A DNA stretch of 64,000 nucleotides from Rugamonas brunnea (GTDB lineage: Bacteria > Pseudomonadota > Gammaproteobacteria > Burkholderiales > Burkholderiaceae_D): positions 1 through 64,000 of the forward strand of contig NZ_JACEZT010000003.1 of NCBI RefSeq assembly GCF_014042345.1, written 5' to 3'. A program made the position numbers and the translations under genes. The notes beneath the pieces were generated by a model. The model made no database searches. It was not told where the DNA came from and worked only from the letters and a program-made list of their open reading frames with translations. Below are positions 44,055 through 52,353 of the stretch, piece after piece (within the stretch, counting starts at the first letter, position 1; every line of letters begins with the position of its first letter).

Positions 44055-44534
44055 ATGAGCACCGCCACCCCGCAAGACCAGCAATTCCTGACCCAGGTTC
44101 TGGCCCTGGCCCAGCGTTCGCGCGACGCGGGCCACCATCCGTTCGCCGCCATGGTGGTGGGCGCCGATGGCGCCATCATCTCGGAAGCCATGAACGCCTC
44201 CAGCAGCGACCGCACGGCGCACGCGGAAATGAACGCGCTGCGCCAGGCGTCGTCGCGCCACAGTCCGGCCGAGTTGGCCGGCGCCACCTTGTACTCGTCC
44301 GCCGAACCGTGCGCCATGTGCGCCGGCGGCACCTACTGGAGCGGCGTGGGCCGGGTGGTGTACGCGCTGTCCGAGGCGAGCCTGCTGCAACTGACGGGCA
44401 GCGATCCGGAAAACCCCACCCTGTCCCTGCCCTGCCGCGACGTGTTCGCGCGCGGCCAGCGTCCCACGGAAGTGATCGGTCCGCTACGCGAGGACGAGGC
44501 GCGCCAGGCCCACGCGGGGTTCTGGCACAAGTAA
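44055..44534 (+). CDS. Nucleoside/guanine deaminase-like zinc enzyme
   Basis: A 159-residue member of the cytidine-deaminase fold family. The zinc and catalytic motifs are TAHAEMNALRQA (HAE) and SAEPCAMCAGGTYWSGVGR (PCxxC). The length is that of small CDA-type guanine deaminases such as Bacillus GuaD, and shorter than fused enzymes. Next to the nucleoside uptake genes a purine deamination role is likely; tRNA adenosine deaminase TadA is less likely given context and the short C-terminus. GGAGA lies before the ATG. Confidence 0.85.
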   Translation: MSTATPQDQQFLTQVLALAQRSRDAGHHPFAAMVVGADGAIISEAMNASSSDRTAHAEMNALRQASSRHSPAELAGATLYSSAEPCAMCAGGTYWSGVGRVVYALSEASLLQLTGSDPENPTLSLPCRDVFARGQRPTEVIGPLREDEARQAHAGFWHK

Positions 44535-44628
44535 TCTGAGCGCACACACAATCCGCCACGGCCGCGCTTGTCTCGGCTATCGTACAGGCTTATGCTGACC
44601 CAGTGATGACCCAACTGGCGGAGGGCAC

Positions 44629-45708
44629 ATGCTGTACGATTTCATCCAGCAACACCGCTCCTGGCTGCTCGATCACGCCAGGAAGTTGCGCGAAGCACGG
44701 GGGCAGGTGGCCCTCGATCCGAAGATGGAACAGGGTTTCTCGCTGTTCCTCGACCAGCTGGTCGACAGCCTGAAGATCGAACAGGAACGGGGCATGTACA
44801 GCAGCAGCGCGATTTCCGGCCCCGCTTCCGGCGTTCCCTCACAATCGGCAATCGGCAGCACGGCCTCTGTACAGGGCGCCCAGATGTACGACCTCGGCAT
44901 CTCGCTGGACGACATGGTGCACAGCTACGGCGACCTGTGCCACTCCATTGTCGGCCTTGCCGAGGCGCATGATTTGCGGATGGAAGTGGCCGAATACCGG
45001 CTGCTCAATCATTGCCTGGACAGCGCCATCGCCAACGCCGTCTCCGAATACAGCTTCCGGCACGACTCGGCCGCGACCATCGCGTCCGAACGCGACGAGC
45101 ACCGCCGGCTGACGGCGTTGAGCGAGCAATTCAGGAAACACCTGGGCACGGCCACCACAGCCATCGCCGCACTCAAGGCGCGCGAACTGACGCTCGGCGG
45201 CATCACCGGCACCATCCTCGAACGCAGCCTGTTGAACCTGGACGCCATACTCAATGAACTGCCCAGTGAAGCAGCGGCCGCCCGGCCGTCGCCGGCCTTG
45301 CTCGACCTGTTTTCGCTGGCCACGTTTCTTGAGCAGATCGCGGCAACCATGGGGCCATGCGCGGTGGCGCTGTCGCAGCACCTGACGCTGGCGCCGGTCG
45401 ATCACAGCCTTGCCCTTGCCGGCAGCCCGGACATGCTCCAGGCCGCCGTCATCTGCCTGCTGCAGGCCTGCCTGGACCAGAGCCATCCCGGCGACGAGAT
45501 CACCTTGCAGGGCTACCGGCGCGGCAAGTACATCATGATCGACATCCTCTGCCCCAGCCACTGGCTTGGGACCGATGACGAAGCGGCGGCGCTGCTGGTG
45601 GCGCGCCGCCTGCTGGCCGACAATAGCGGCCAGTTGCAGGTGCGCGACCATGCCGGCGAGCCATTGACGTTCTCGCTGCGCCTGCCCCGGCATCACCTGC
45701 CCACCTGA
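44629..45708 (+). CDS. Degenerate histidine-kinase-like protein
   Basis: A 359-residue cytoplasmic protein. The N-terminal half resembles the RsbRD-type input domain of soluble kinases (DHARKLREARGQVALDPKME; GISLDDMVHSYGDLCHSI). The C-terminal part follows the length and order of a HisKA/HATPase pair but lacks the key boxes: no HELRTP-like H-box (LSEQFRKHLGTATTAI instead), the N-box asparagines are absent (ICLLQACLDQSHPGDEITLQ), and no DxGxG motif is seen. Only the tail LLVARRLLADNSGQLQVRDH resembles the G2-to-end region. It is probably a pseudokinase or binding partner. No response regulator is adjacent. Confidence 0.7.
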   Translation: MLYDFIQQHRSWLLDHARKLREARGQVALDPKMEQGFSLFLDQLVDSLKIEQERGMYSSSAISGPASGVPSQSAIGSTASVQGAQMYDLGISLDDMVHSYGDLCHSIVGLAEAHDLRMEVAEYRLLNHCLDSAIANAVSEYSFRHDSAATIASERDEHRRLTALSEQFRKHLGTATTAIAALKARELTLGGITGTILERSLLNLDAILNELPSEAAAARPSPALLDLFSLATFLEQIAATMGPCAVALSQHLTLAPVDHSLALAGSPDMLQAAVICLLQACLDQSHPGDEITLQGYRRGKYIMIDILCPSHWLGTDDEAAALLVARRLLADNSGQLQVRDHAGEPLTFSLRLPRHHLPT

Positions 45709-45777
45709 CGTGCTGCGCACCGCACAGGGCGGCACCAGTCGTCGTCGCGCCACAGCCCGGCAGGGCCGTTGGCTGGC

Positions 45778-48051
45778 TCAGTCGGCGTGCTTGCGCAGGA
45801 AGGCTGGAATTGAGGAATCGTCGTGCTTGCGTGGCAGGAGCCTGTGCCACCAGCGCGCCCGGCGCCGCTGTGCACCATCCGTCGCGAGAAAGTGCGCCAG
45901 TACCTCCCCGACCACCTCTTGCAACGCTGGCGCCACCACCGTCTGGGCGGCAAGGCGCGCCAGCGCGCCACGCTGGGTACTGTCCAGGCCCATTTGCTCC
46001 GCCATCGGCATCAGCGCGGCCAGCAAGGCGGCGAACACGTCCGCCTCCCCGTAGCCAGCCTCCACCAGCAATTGCAGCTGCTCCCGCAACGCCCAAGGCA
46101 GCCCGGGCTGCGAAACAGCGAACGACGATGGCAGTCGCGCGCCCTCGCGCGCCCAGTCTTTCAGCAACGCAGACAAGGCGTCCGCACGCACCACCGGCTC
46201 GCTCTTGCGCAGGAAGGCCGGCACAGCGTACGCCTCCATGCCGCTGTCCATGAGGGCCCGCACCTGTTCGCTCGCCGACTCGCGCCGCCAGACCGCCACG
46301 CTGTACTGCGCGCCAGGCTGCGCGACCTGCCCCACGCCGCCCCAGCCGGCGGCCAGCATGTTGGGATTGTGTTGCAGCACCGGTAGCCGCAGCGCCTTCT
46401 CGTGGGCCTGCCGTTCATGCACGATCAGGAAGCTGGTCGCTTCCGTCACCAGCTGGTATTGGACGGCCAGCGCCAGCCGTTCACCCGCCTCCGCCTGCAG
46501 CAGTCGCAGCGAAGCGGCCATGCGCGCCAGCGTGTCGCCATCATCACAGCCACCGTCAAAGCGCAGTTGCGTGCGCTGAGTGTCATCCACGCCCGCCTCG
46601 CGCCACGTCAGCGTCGCCACCGCCGGCGGCGCGCCCTCGAATCCCGCGAACGCGTGCAGCGTCTCGCGTGCGAACAGGGCGCCGGACGGCGCCACCTGCC
46701 ATCGCGCGGCTGCCGGCCACTGCACACTGACTTGATCGACACCGCTCTGGCGCATGCGCCTGAACATGCGGACGATGGCATCCTGCGCTTCCTCGCCCGA
46801 CGCGACCAGCTCGCACGCGCCACGGCTCTGCTCCGCCAACTGGCGCAACAGGCTGGAGGCCGGCGCGCTGCCGACGCCAATGGCGAAGATGCGCTGGCCT
46901 TTATCGCGCGCGGTCCGGATCAACTCCTCCGTCTCCCACACTTCGCCGTCGGTGACCAGCAGCAGATCCGCCTGCGCGCCGCCATCGAGCTGGTAGACCG
47001 CGTTCAGCGCCAGGCCGATTTCCGTGCCACCCATGTCAGCGCGCAGCCGTTCGACCCAACCGGCCGCATGGCGCACCGCCCGTCCTGTGGCGCAGGTCAT
47101 GCCCTCACTGTGGTGCTCGACATTGTTGCCAAACCGGGTGCAGCTGAAGCGGTCCTGCGGCTGCAAATGGGACAGCACCTCGTGCAAGGCCCGCTGCGCG
47201 CCCGCGATGCTGCCGCCAGCCATGGAACCGGAACAATCGACCACCACCTTCAACCGCAGCGGTGCAGCCACTGTCTCCCTGAGCTCCGGGCAAAAACTGG
47301 CCAGCGCCACGTAGCCATCGCCGTCGCGCCCAACCGTCGTCAAGCCCTGTCCTTGCAGGCCGTCGATGGAAAGCACGAAGTCGCGGTCCAGGTAACCGGT
47401 GCGCGACAGCGCCACTTCGGCCCTGCCATCGCCGGCCTGCAAGGTGATGGGATGGGTGGGCGAGCCTATCCTGGCACGCGCCAGCTGGCCATCGAGCGTG
47501 ATGGCGATGTCGAACGGATAGGATGCCAGCGGCTCGGCGCCCGGCATCTGGTGCGGCGCCAGCATGGCGGCCGCGTCGCCGTAACGCGGCGCCACCACGG
47601 TCGGCACGGTGATGCGCACGGCGCCCTGCTCGAAGCGCAGCAACTGGGTGTAGCGATAGCGTATCGATGCCTTCTCGCCCGCCATCAGGTTACCCAGGCT
47701 GACCGTGTAGAGGCCATCGGCGGCCCGTTCGAGCAGGATGGCGGTGTCGCCTTGTTCGAGCGCGTCCTCGTAGGCGGCTTCGGCCTTGGCGCGGGGCCGG
47801 ACCACGCCGCGCAGCACCTTCCCGCCCATGGACACTTCCAGGTCCAGCAGGACCGCGCCCCACGGCAACGGGAACGTATAGACCGCCTCCACGTTGTCGG
47901 CGCCGTCATTGCAATAGTGCTGCTCCACCGCCAGCTCGAACAACAGCCCGCGCACGGCGCCCGTAGCGCGCACCGACCGCAAGGTCAGCGGTGCGCCGTA
48001 GCGCCCGCGCAGCACCGCACTGCCCTGGCTGACCAGTATCTGACCGTTCAT
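45778..48051 (-). CDS. VIT- and vWA-domain protein
   Basis: A 757-residue protein with an N-terminal VIT (inter-alpha-trypsin-inhibitor type) domain (residues 15-140: AVEQHYCNDGADNVEAVYTF; RAKAEAAYEDALEQGDTAIL) and a von Willebrand A domain at about 270-440. The MIDAS motif is complete: VVVDCSGSMAGGS, GGTEIGLAL and LLVTDGEVW. The C-terminal 300 residues have no recognised domain. No signal peptide or membrane segment is seen, so it is probably cytoplasmic. The ATG at 48051 overlaps the MerR stop by one base (TGATG), with GGAGGAAGC upstream; a GTG at 48054 is also possible. Confidence 0.88.
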   Translation of the reverse strand: MNGQILVSQGSAVLRGRYGAPLTLRSVRATGAVRGLLFELAVEQHYCNDGADNVEAVYTFPLPWGAVLLDLEVSMGGKVLRGVVRPRAKAEAAYEDALEQGDTAILLERAADGLYTVSLGNLMAGEKASIRYRYTQLLRFEQGAVRITVPTVVAPRYGDAAAMLAPHQMPGAEPLASYPFDIAITLDGQLARARIGSPTHPITLQAGDGRAEVALSRTGYLDRDFVLSIDGLQGQGLTTVGRDGDGYVALASFCPELRETVAAPLRLKVVVDCSGSMAGGSIAGAQRALHEVLSHLQPQDRFSCTRFGNNVEHHSEGMTCATGRAVRHAAGWVERLRADMGGTEIGLALNAVYQLDGGAQADLLLVTDGEVWETEELIRTARDKGQRIFAIGVGSAPASSLLRQLAEQSRGACELVASGEEAQDAIVRMFRRMRQSGVDQVSVQWPAAARWQVAPSGALFARETLHAFAGFEGAPPAVATLTWREAGVDDTQRTQLRFDGGCDDGDTLARMAASLRLLQAEAGERLALAVQYQLVTEATSFLIVHERQAHEKALRLPVLQHNPNMLAAGWGGVGQVAQPGAQYSVAVWRRESASEQVRALMDSGMEAYAVPAFLRKSEPVVRADALSALLKDWAREGARLPSSFAVSQPGLPWALREQLQLLVEAGYGEADVFAALLAALMPMAEQMGLDSTQRGALARLAAQTVVAPALQEVVGEVLAHFLATDGAQRRRARWWHRLLPRKHDDSSIPAFLRKHAD

Positions 48052-48470
48052 CACGCTTCCTCCCCTTTGGTAATCCGCTCATAGACGGCCAGCACACCTG
48101 CATACAGGGCGCGCGCCTGTTCCGGGTTCAAACCGGCCCGGCCCGGTTCCACATGCAGTTCCACCCCGTCGGCGAGCACCAGGTGGCTCCACACTTCCAC
48201 CGTGCCGGCGGGCCGCGCCGGCAGCGCTGGCGCCTGCTCCGGCGCCTGCAGCAATGCGCCGATGCGTTCGAGCGAGAGCCCGGCCTTGCTCCATTTCCTG
48301 ATCTGCAGCAGTTGCTCCATGTGCCTGGCCGTGTAGCGGGCGGCGCGCGTCTCGCCTTCGGGACGGTCGACCAGGCCCAGTTGCATGTAGTAGCGCACGG
48401 TGCGCTTGGGCAGGTCCGCAAGGTTGCATAGCTCGTCGAGGCTGAAATCGGCGCGAAATTCGGAAGACAC
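48051..48470 (-). CDS. MerR-family regulator upstream of the VIT/vWA gene
   Basis: About 139 residues from a GTG at 48470 with GGAG eight bases upstream. The MerR HTH starts at once: FSLDELCNLADLPKRTVRYY, MQLGLVDRPEGETRAARYTA, then helices LLQIRKWSKAGLSLERIGAL. The C-terminal part is short and has no cysteines, so it is not a metal sensor of the CueR or MerR type. It is translationally coupled to the VIT/vWA gene, and a dyad lies in its promoter. The frame upstream of 48470 has no resemblance. Confidence 0.82.
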   Translation of the reverse strand: MSSEFRADFSLDELCNLADLPKRTVRYYMQLGLVDRPEGETRAARYTARHMEQLLQIRKWSKAGLSLERIGALLQAPEQAPALPARPAGTVEVWSHLVLADGVELHVEPGRAGLNPEQARALYAGVLAVYERITKGEEA

Positions 48471-48500
48471 GGCAAAGCTCCGTTGTTGCACAATATAGAC

Positions 48501-48528
48501 ACAGTAATTAATGACACTATTACTGTCA
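48501..48528 (-). promoter_or_regulatory. Overlapping dyads in the merR-type promoter
   Basis: TGACACTATTACTGTCA (48512-48528) is a perfect odd palindrome, overlapped by ACAGTAAT (48501-48508) with ATTACTGT (48519-48526). On the minus strand TTGACA (48524-48529), a 17-base spacer and TACTGT form a plausible promoter, so the dyad covers the -35 and spacer. It lies in the 121-bp divergent gap before the S10 peptidase gene and could control both directions. Confidence 0.55.
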
Positions 48529-48591
48529 ATAAATTTGTTACTATTTATTGAAGACCAGCCGGAGCGGCAATCACGCGGAGCGAACTGGAAC

Positions 48592-50178
48592 ATGACCGTG
48601 ACACAGCGACCATCCCCGCCTGCACCCTGGCCAGCCCGGTTAATGGCGGCCATCGGCCTCGCCTTGCTCGCGTCCTGCGGCGGCGGCGGTGGCGGCGCGC
48701 CCGCCACGGCGCCGCAAACCCCGCCAGTCGCGCCATCCGTGCCGGGCGCCTACGCCGACGCCACGCTGTACGCCAGCGATCCCCTGGGCACGCTGGCCAC
48801 CCCCAACGAGAACGCCGCCGTCATCCACAGCACCATCGAGCTGGCCGGCAAGCCGTTCAGCTACACGGCCACCACTGGCCACCTGACGGCCCGCGACCTG
48901 GGCACGGGACAGCCGGTCGCCTCGTTCTTCTACGTGGCCTACACAGCCGGCACGCCGGACGCGAAACGGCCGCTGACCTTCTTCTACAACGGCGGCCCCG
49001 GCTCCGCCTCGCTGTGGCTGCACCTGGGATCGTTCGGGCCGCGCCGCCTCGTCACGGGCATTCCCGGCACCACGGTGCCGCCGTTGCAGCTGGTCGATAA
49101 CCAGGAGACCTTGCTCGACCATTCCGACCTGGTGTTCGTGGACGCCATCGGCACCGGTTACTCGGCAGCCGTGGCGCCCAACGCCAACCAGGACTTCTGG
49201 GGCGTGGACCGCGACGCGGCCGCGTTCCGCGACTTCGTGCGGCGCTACGTGGAAGTGAACCAGCGCCAGGCCTCGCCCAAGTTCCTGTTCGGCGAATCGT
49301 ACGGCGCGCCGCGCACGGCGGTGCTGGCCAACCTGCTGGAGACGGCCGGCGTGCAGATCGACGGCCTGGTGCTGCAATCGTCCATCCTCGACTACAACAG
49401 CAACTGCGGCGTGTTCTCGCCCAACACCATCAGCTGCGAGGGCTACGTGCCGACCTACGCGGCCACGGGCGCCTACTTCCTGCGCAGCACACCGTTGCCC
49501 GGCGATCTGACCAGCTACGTGCAGCAGGCACGCGACTTCAGCGCGGGCCCCTACCGCAGCGCCATGAGCGGCTGGCTGAACGGCAGGCTGGCGCCCGGCG
49601 CCAGCGTGACCACCCAGCTGTTCAACTACACCGGCATCGCCACGCTGACGTGGCAACAGAATTTCGACCTCGGGCCGGACAGTTTCCAGTCCACCGTGCT
49701 GCCCGGCCAGCTGGTGGGACGTTACGACGCGCGCGTGGCGGCGCCCACCGGCAGCACACTAGCGGCCGGTGGCGATCCGTCGCTGACCGTGATCGACAAC
49801 AGCTTCGTGCGCGCCATCGCCAGCTATGTGGCCGGCGAACTGCACTACACGGCGCTCTCCGCCTACGTGGCCGACAACGACATCGTCAGTCGCTGGAACT
49901 TCCAGCACGACGGCAAGGCCTTGCCCGACACCGTGCCCGACCTGTCGGCCGCGCTCACGCTGAACCCGGCCATGCAGGTGCTGGCGATGAACGGCTATTA
50001 CGACCTGGCCACGCCGTTCCACCAGACCGAGCTGGACCTGGCGCGGCTGGGCAGCGATCCCGCGATCCGGCTGCGCTACTACACCAGCGGCCACATGAGC
50101 TACCTGGACGACGCCGCGCGGCGCGCCCAGTTGGCGGACCTGATCAGTTTCTACAACAGCGTGCTGGCGGCGCGCTGA
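48592..50178 (+). CDS. S10-family serine carboxypeptidase lipoprotein
   Basis: A 528-residue exported peptidase. The signal peptide ends in lipobox LLASC followed by a glycine run, so it is lipid-anchored. Serine carboxypeptidase motifs: TFFYNGGPGSASLWLHLGSF (oxyanion region), FVDAIGTGYS, catalytic serine in FGESYGAPRTAVLANLL, aspartate in MNGYYDLATPFHQTEL and histidine in SGHMSYLDD. It releases C-terminal residues from peptides. The start at 48592 is chosen because the frame from 48511 is not signal-like. Confidence 0.92.
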   Translation: MTVTQRPSPPAPWPARLMAAIGLALLASCGGGGGGAPATAPQTPPVAPSVPGAYADATLYASDPLGTLATPNENAAVIHSTIELAGKPFSYTATTGHLTARDLGTGQPVASFFYVAYTAGTPDAKRPLTFFYNGGPGSASLWLHLGSFGPRRLVTGIPGTTVPPLQLVDNQETLLDHSDLVFVDAIGTGYSAAVAPNANQDFWGVDRDAAAFRDFVRRYVEVNQRQASPKFLFGESYGAPRTAVLANLLETAGVQIDGLVLQSSILDYNSNCGVFSPNTISCEGYVPTYAATGAYFLRSTPLPGDLTSYVQQARDFSAGPYRSAMSGWLNGRLAPGASVTTQLFNYTGIATLTWQQNFDLGPDSFQSTVLPGQLVGRYDARVAAPTGSTLAAGGDPSLTVIDNSFVRAIASYVAGELHYTALSAYVADNDIVSRWNFQHDGKALPDTVPDLSAALTLNPAMQVLAMNGYYDLATPFHQTELDLARLGSDPAIRLRYYTSGHMSYLDDAARRAQLADLISFYNSVLAAR

Positions 50179-50209
50179 CCGGCCCCGCCAGCCCCCCGGA
50201 GTGACGACC

Positions 50210-50683
50210 ATGCAAACTTCCCGCCCTTCCCGATACCGTGCCGCGCCGGCCGCCCTGCTCGCGCTATGCGCAGTGGCCGCCGCGCTGCATGCCGGCGCTG
50301 CCATCGCGGCCGGTCCGCCCGCCAGTAACGACACCAGCGGCACCAGCAGCGCCAGCAACGACGGCGCGCCCGTGGTCGCCCATCCCGATCCCTGGGTGCC
50401 GCCGGCCAAGCGCCAGCGCGCGTCGGAACCGGGCGCCGCCGGCCCGGCCCTGCAGCATCAGATATGGGAAAAAATGCGCCAGCGCTTCAAGGAGGCCGAC
50501 CTCGATGCCAACGGCAGCCTCAGTGTGGACGAGGCGCGGCGCGCCGGCATGGGCTTCGTGGTCAAGCACTTCGACCAGATCGACCGCAGCCACAGCGGCC
50601 AGGTCACGTTCGACGACCTGCAAGCGTTCCTGGCCCAACGCCGCGCGGCTGCCCGCGCGCGCCGCGAGGCCGCGTCGCGGTAG
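50210..50683 (+). CDS. Exported EF-hand protein
   Basis: A 157-residue secreted protein. The signal peptide is ALLALCAVAAALHAGAAIAA. Two EF-hand loops are seen: DLDANGSLSVDE (complete Asp-x-Asp-x-Asn pattern) and DRSHSGQVTFDD. A Ser/Thr/Asn-rich linker (residues about 40-60) separates them from the signal peptide. It lies 31 bases after the S10 peptidase gene, so the two are probably co-transcribed. CGGAG precedes ATG 50210; an in-frame GTG at 50201 overlaps the ribosome site and is unlikely. Confidence 0.88.
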   Translation: MQTSRPSRYRAAPAALLALCAVAAALHAGAAIAAGPPASNDTSGTSSASNDGAPVVAHPDPWVPPAKRQRASEPGAAGPALQHQIWEKMRQRFKEADLDANGSLSVDEARRAGMGFVVKHFDQIDRSHSGQVTFDDLQAFLAQRRAAARARREAASR

Positions 50684-50704
50684 GTGGTGCAGCCAGCGCC
50701 GCGT

Positions 50705-52117
50705 TCAGGCGTGGTGCAGCAGGTTGGCGATATCCCATTCCAGCCCGGACGATGCCTGCTCGCGCTGCGCCAGTTCGTGGCGCTTGAGCGCATCGTAGGT
50801 ATCGACGAAGGGGACGCCGAACAGCGCGCGCGTCCAGTCATCGTGGCGGAACGCCTCCAGCGCCGCGTCCAGCGACAGCGGCAACGGGTCCGGCGACGAT
50901 GTCGGCTCCAGCCGGCGGTCCATGCCGTCCAGCCCCGCCGCGATCATGGACGCCAGCAGCAGGTAGGGATTGGCGTCCGCGCCCGGCAGCCGGTTCTCGA
51001 TGCGGCGGTTGGCCGCGTTCGAGACCGGGATGCGGAACGCCACCGAGCGGTCGTCCTGGCCCCAGCTGGCGGCGGCCGGCGCGGCCTCGTGCTTCTGGAA
51101 GCGCATGTAAGAGTTCTGATAAGGCGCGATCAGGGCCGTCGTCGCCAGCGCGTGCCGCTGCATCCCGGCCACGAACGCCAGCAGCTCCGCCGACGCCGCG
51201 CCATCGGCGCCGCTGAACACATTGCGGCCGCTGTCGCGCTGCTGCATGCTCATGTGCCAGTGCATGCCCGAACCGGGGCCTTCCACGTACGGCTTGGCCA
51301 GGAAGGTGGCGGCGAAGCCATAGCGCAGCGCCACGTCGCGCGCCAGGCGCTTGAAGCGGAACACGGCGTCGGCCTGGGCCAGCGGCGCGGCGGGCGCGAA
51401 GTTCACTTCATACTGCGACGCGGCAGCCTCGTGCGAGAAGCCGGTGACGGGGATGCGCTGCGCGCGGCAGGCCGCGAACAAGGTGGTGAAGAACGGCTCG
51501 AAGGCCGAGGTGCGCTCCAGCGAAAAAATATCGATGAAGCTTTCCCGCACGTTCAGATGGAACGGGCTTGGGGCCGGCGGCAGGCTGGTGCCCTGGCGCG
51601 CGGCGGGAATGGCGACCAGGAAGAACTCCAGCTCCGGCGCCACCAGCGCCGCCAGGCCGCGCTCGTCCAGCCGCTTGAGCACGCGCTTGAGGATACTGCG
51701 CGGCGACAGCGAGGCCGCCTCCACGGCCACGCCTTTGGGTGTGGTGAAGCCGCCGCCCACGTCGCACAGCACGGTGGCCCGGTGCGCGATCAGCGGATCG
51801 GGCGCGAAGGTCGACCAGTCCGGCGTGAGGGCCACGTCCGGATAGGTACAGGGGATCAGGTCTTCGTACACGGAGCGCGGTTCGCCGCCCACCACCGTGG
51901 TGCCGAAGATGATGGACGGCAGCCGCGTGCCGCGTTGTTCGGCAAATTCGGCGGTGGTCTGGATTTTGCCGCGCGCCACCGAGGCCAGGTCCGACAGCGC
52001 GCATTCCACGCTGCGGATGTCGCGTAACTGGCACACGTGCAGCGCCTCGTTTTCGGCATGGCCGGTGTGGGATGCGGGGAACGGTTCGGCGACGGTGATC
52101 GTTGGATAGGCTGACAC
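50705..52117 (-). CDS. Glutamine-synthetase-like enzyme (gamma-glutamylpolyamine synthetase type)
   Basis: A 470-residue member of the glutamine synthetase superfamily, closest in layout to PuuA-like enzymes that ligate glutamate to polyamines or ethanolamine. Motifs: LVAPELEFFLV, NVRESFIDIFSLE, PYVEGPGSGMHWHMSMQQ (metal and ATP residues) and RIENRLPGADANPYLLLASM. It lacks the adenylylation-site region typical of GlnA. The GTG start at 52117 has GGAAAG six bases upstream; no ATG fits. A MocR-type regulator lies divergently, as is common for polyamine/GABA genes. The exact substrate is not shown by sequence. Confidence 0.85.
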   Translation of the reverse strand: MSAYPTITVAEPFPASHTGHAENEALHVCQLRDIRSVECALSDLASVARGKIQTTAEFAEQRGTRLPSIIFGTTVVGGEPRSVYEDLIPCTYPDVALTPDWSTFAPDPLIAHRATVLCDVGGGFTTPKGVAVEAASLSPRSILKRVLKRLDERGLAALVAPELEFFLVAIPAARQGTSLPPAPSPFHLNVRESFIDIFSLERTSAFEPFFTTLFAACRAQRIPVTGFSHEAAASQYEVNFAPAAPLAQADAVFRFKRLARDVALRYGFAATFLAKPYVEGPGSGMHWHMSMQQRDSGRNVFSGADGAASAELLAFVAGMQRHALATTALIAPYQNSYMRFQKHEAAPAAASWGQDDRSVAFRIPVSNAANRRIENRLPGADANPYLLLASMIAAGLDGMDRRLEPTSSPDPLPLSLDAALEAFRHDDWTRALFGVPFVDTYDALKRHELAQREQASSGLEWDIANLLHHA

Positions 52118-52353
52118 GGCGGGCTTTCCAGGCTGGTGGTGGTGGAATCGATACAGGATGCCGCCAGCATAGCGGGGCCGCGCGCCCGCGCACAAGAACC
52201 ACTGCGCGCCCGTTCGTGTGGACCAGTTGCGCACCGTCCCGCCACCGTGCCCCTTGACAGGATGGCCCCGGCGGCGGCACGCTGATGCCTGATTCCGCAA
52301 CCGTAGGCCACCTTCCCCCATGCCCACCGCCGCAACGCAGCTCGCCCGACCCC

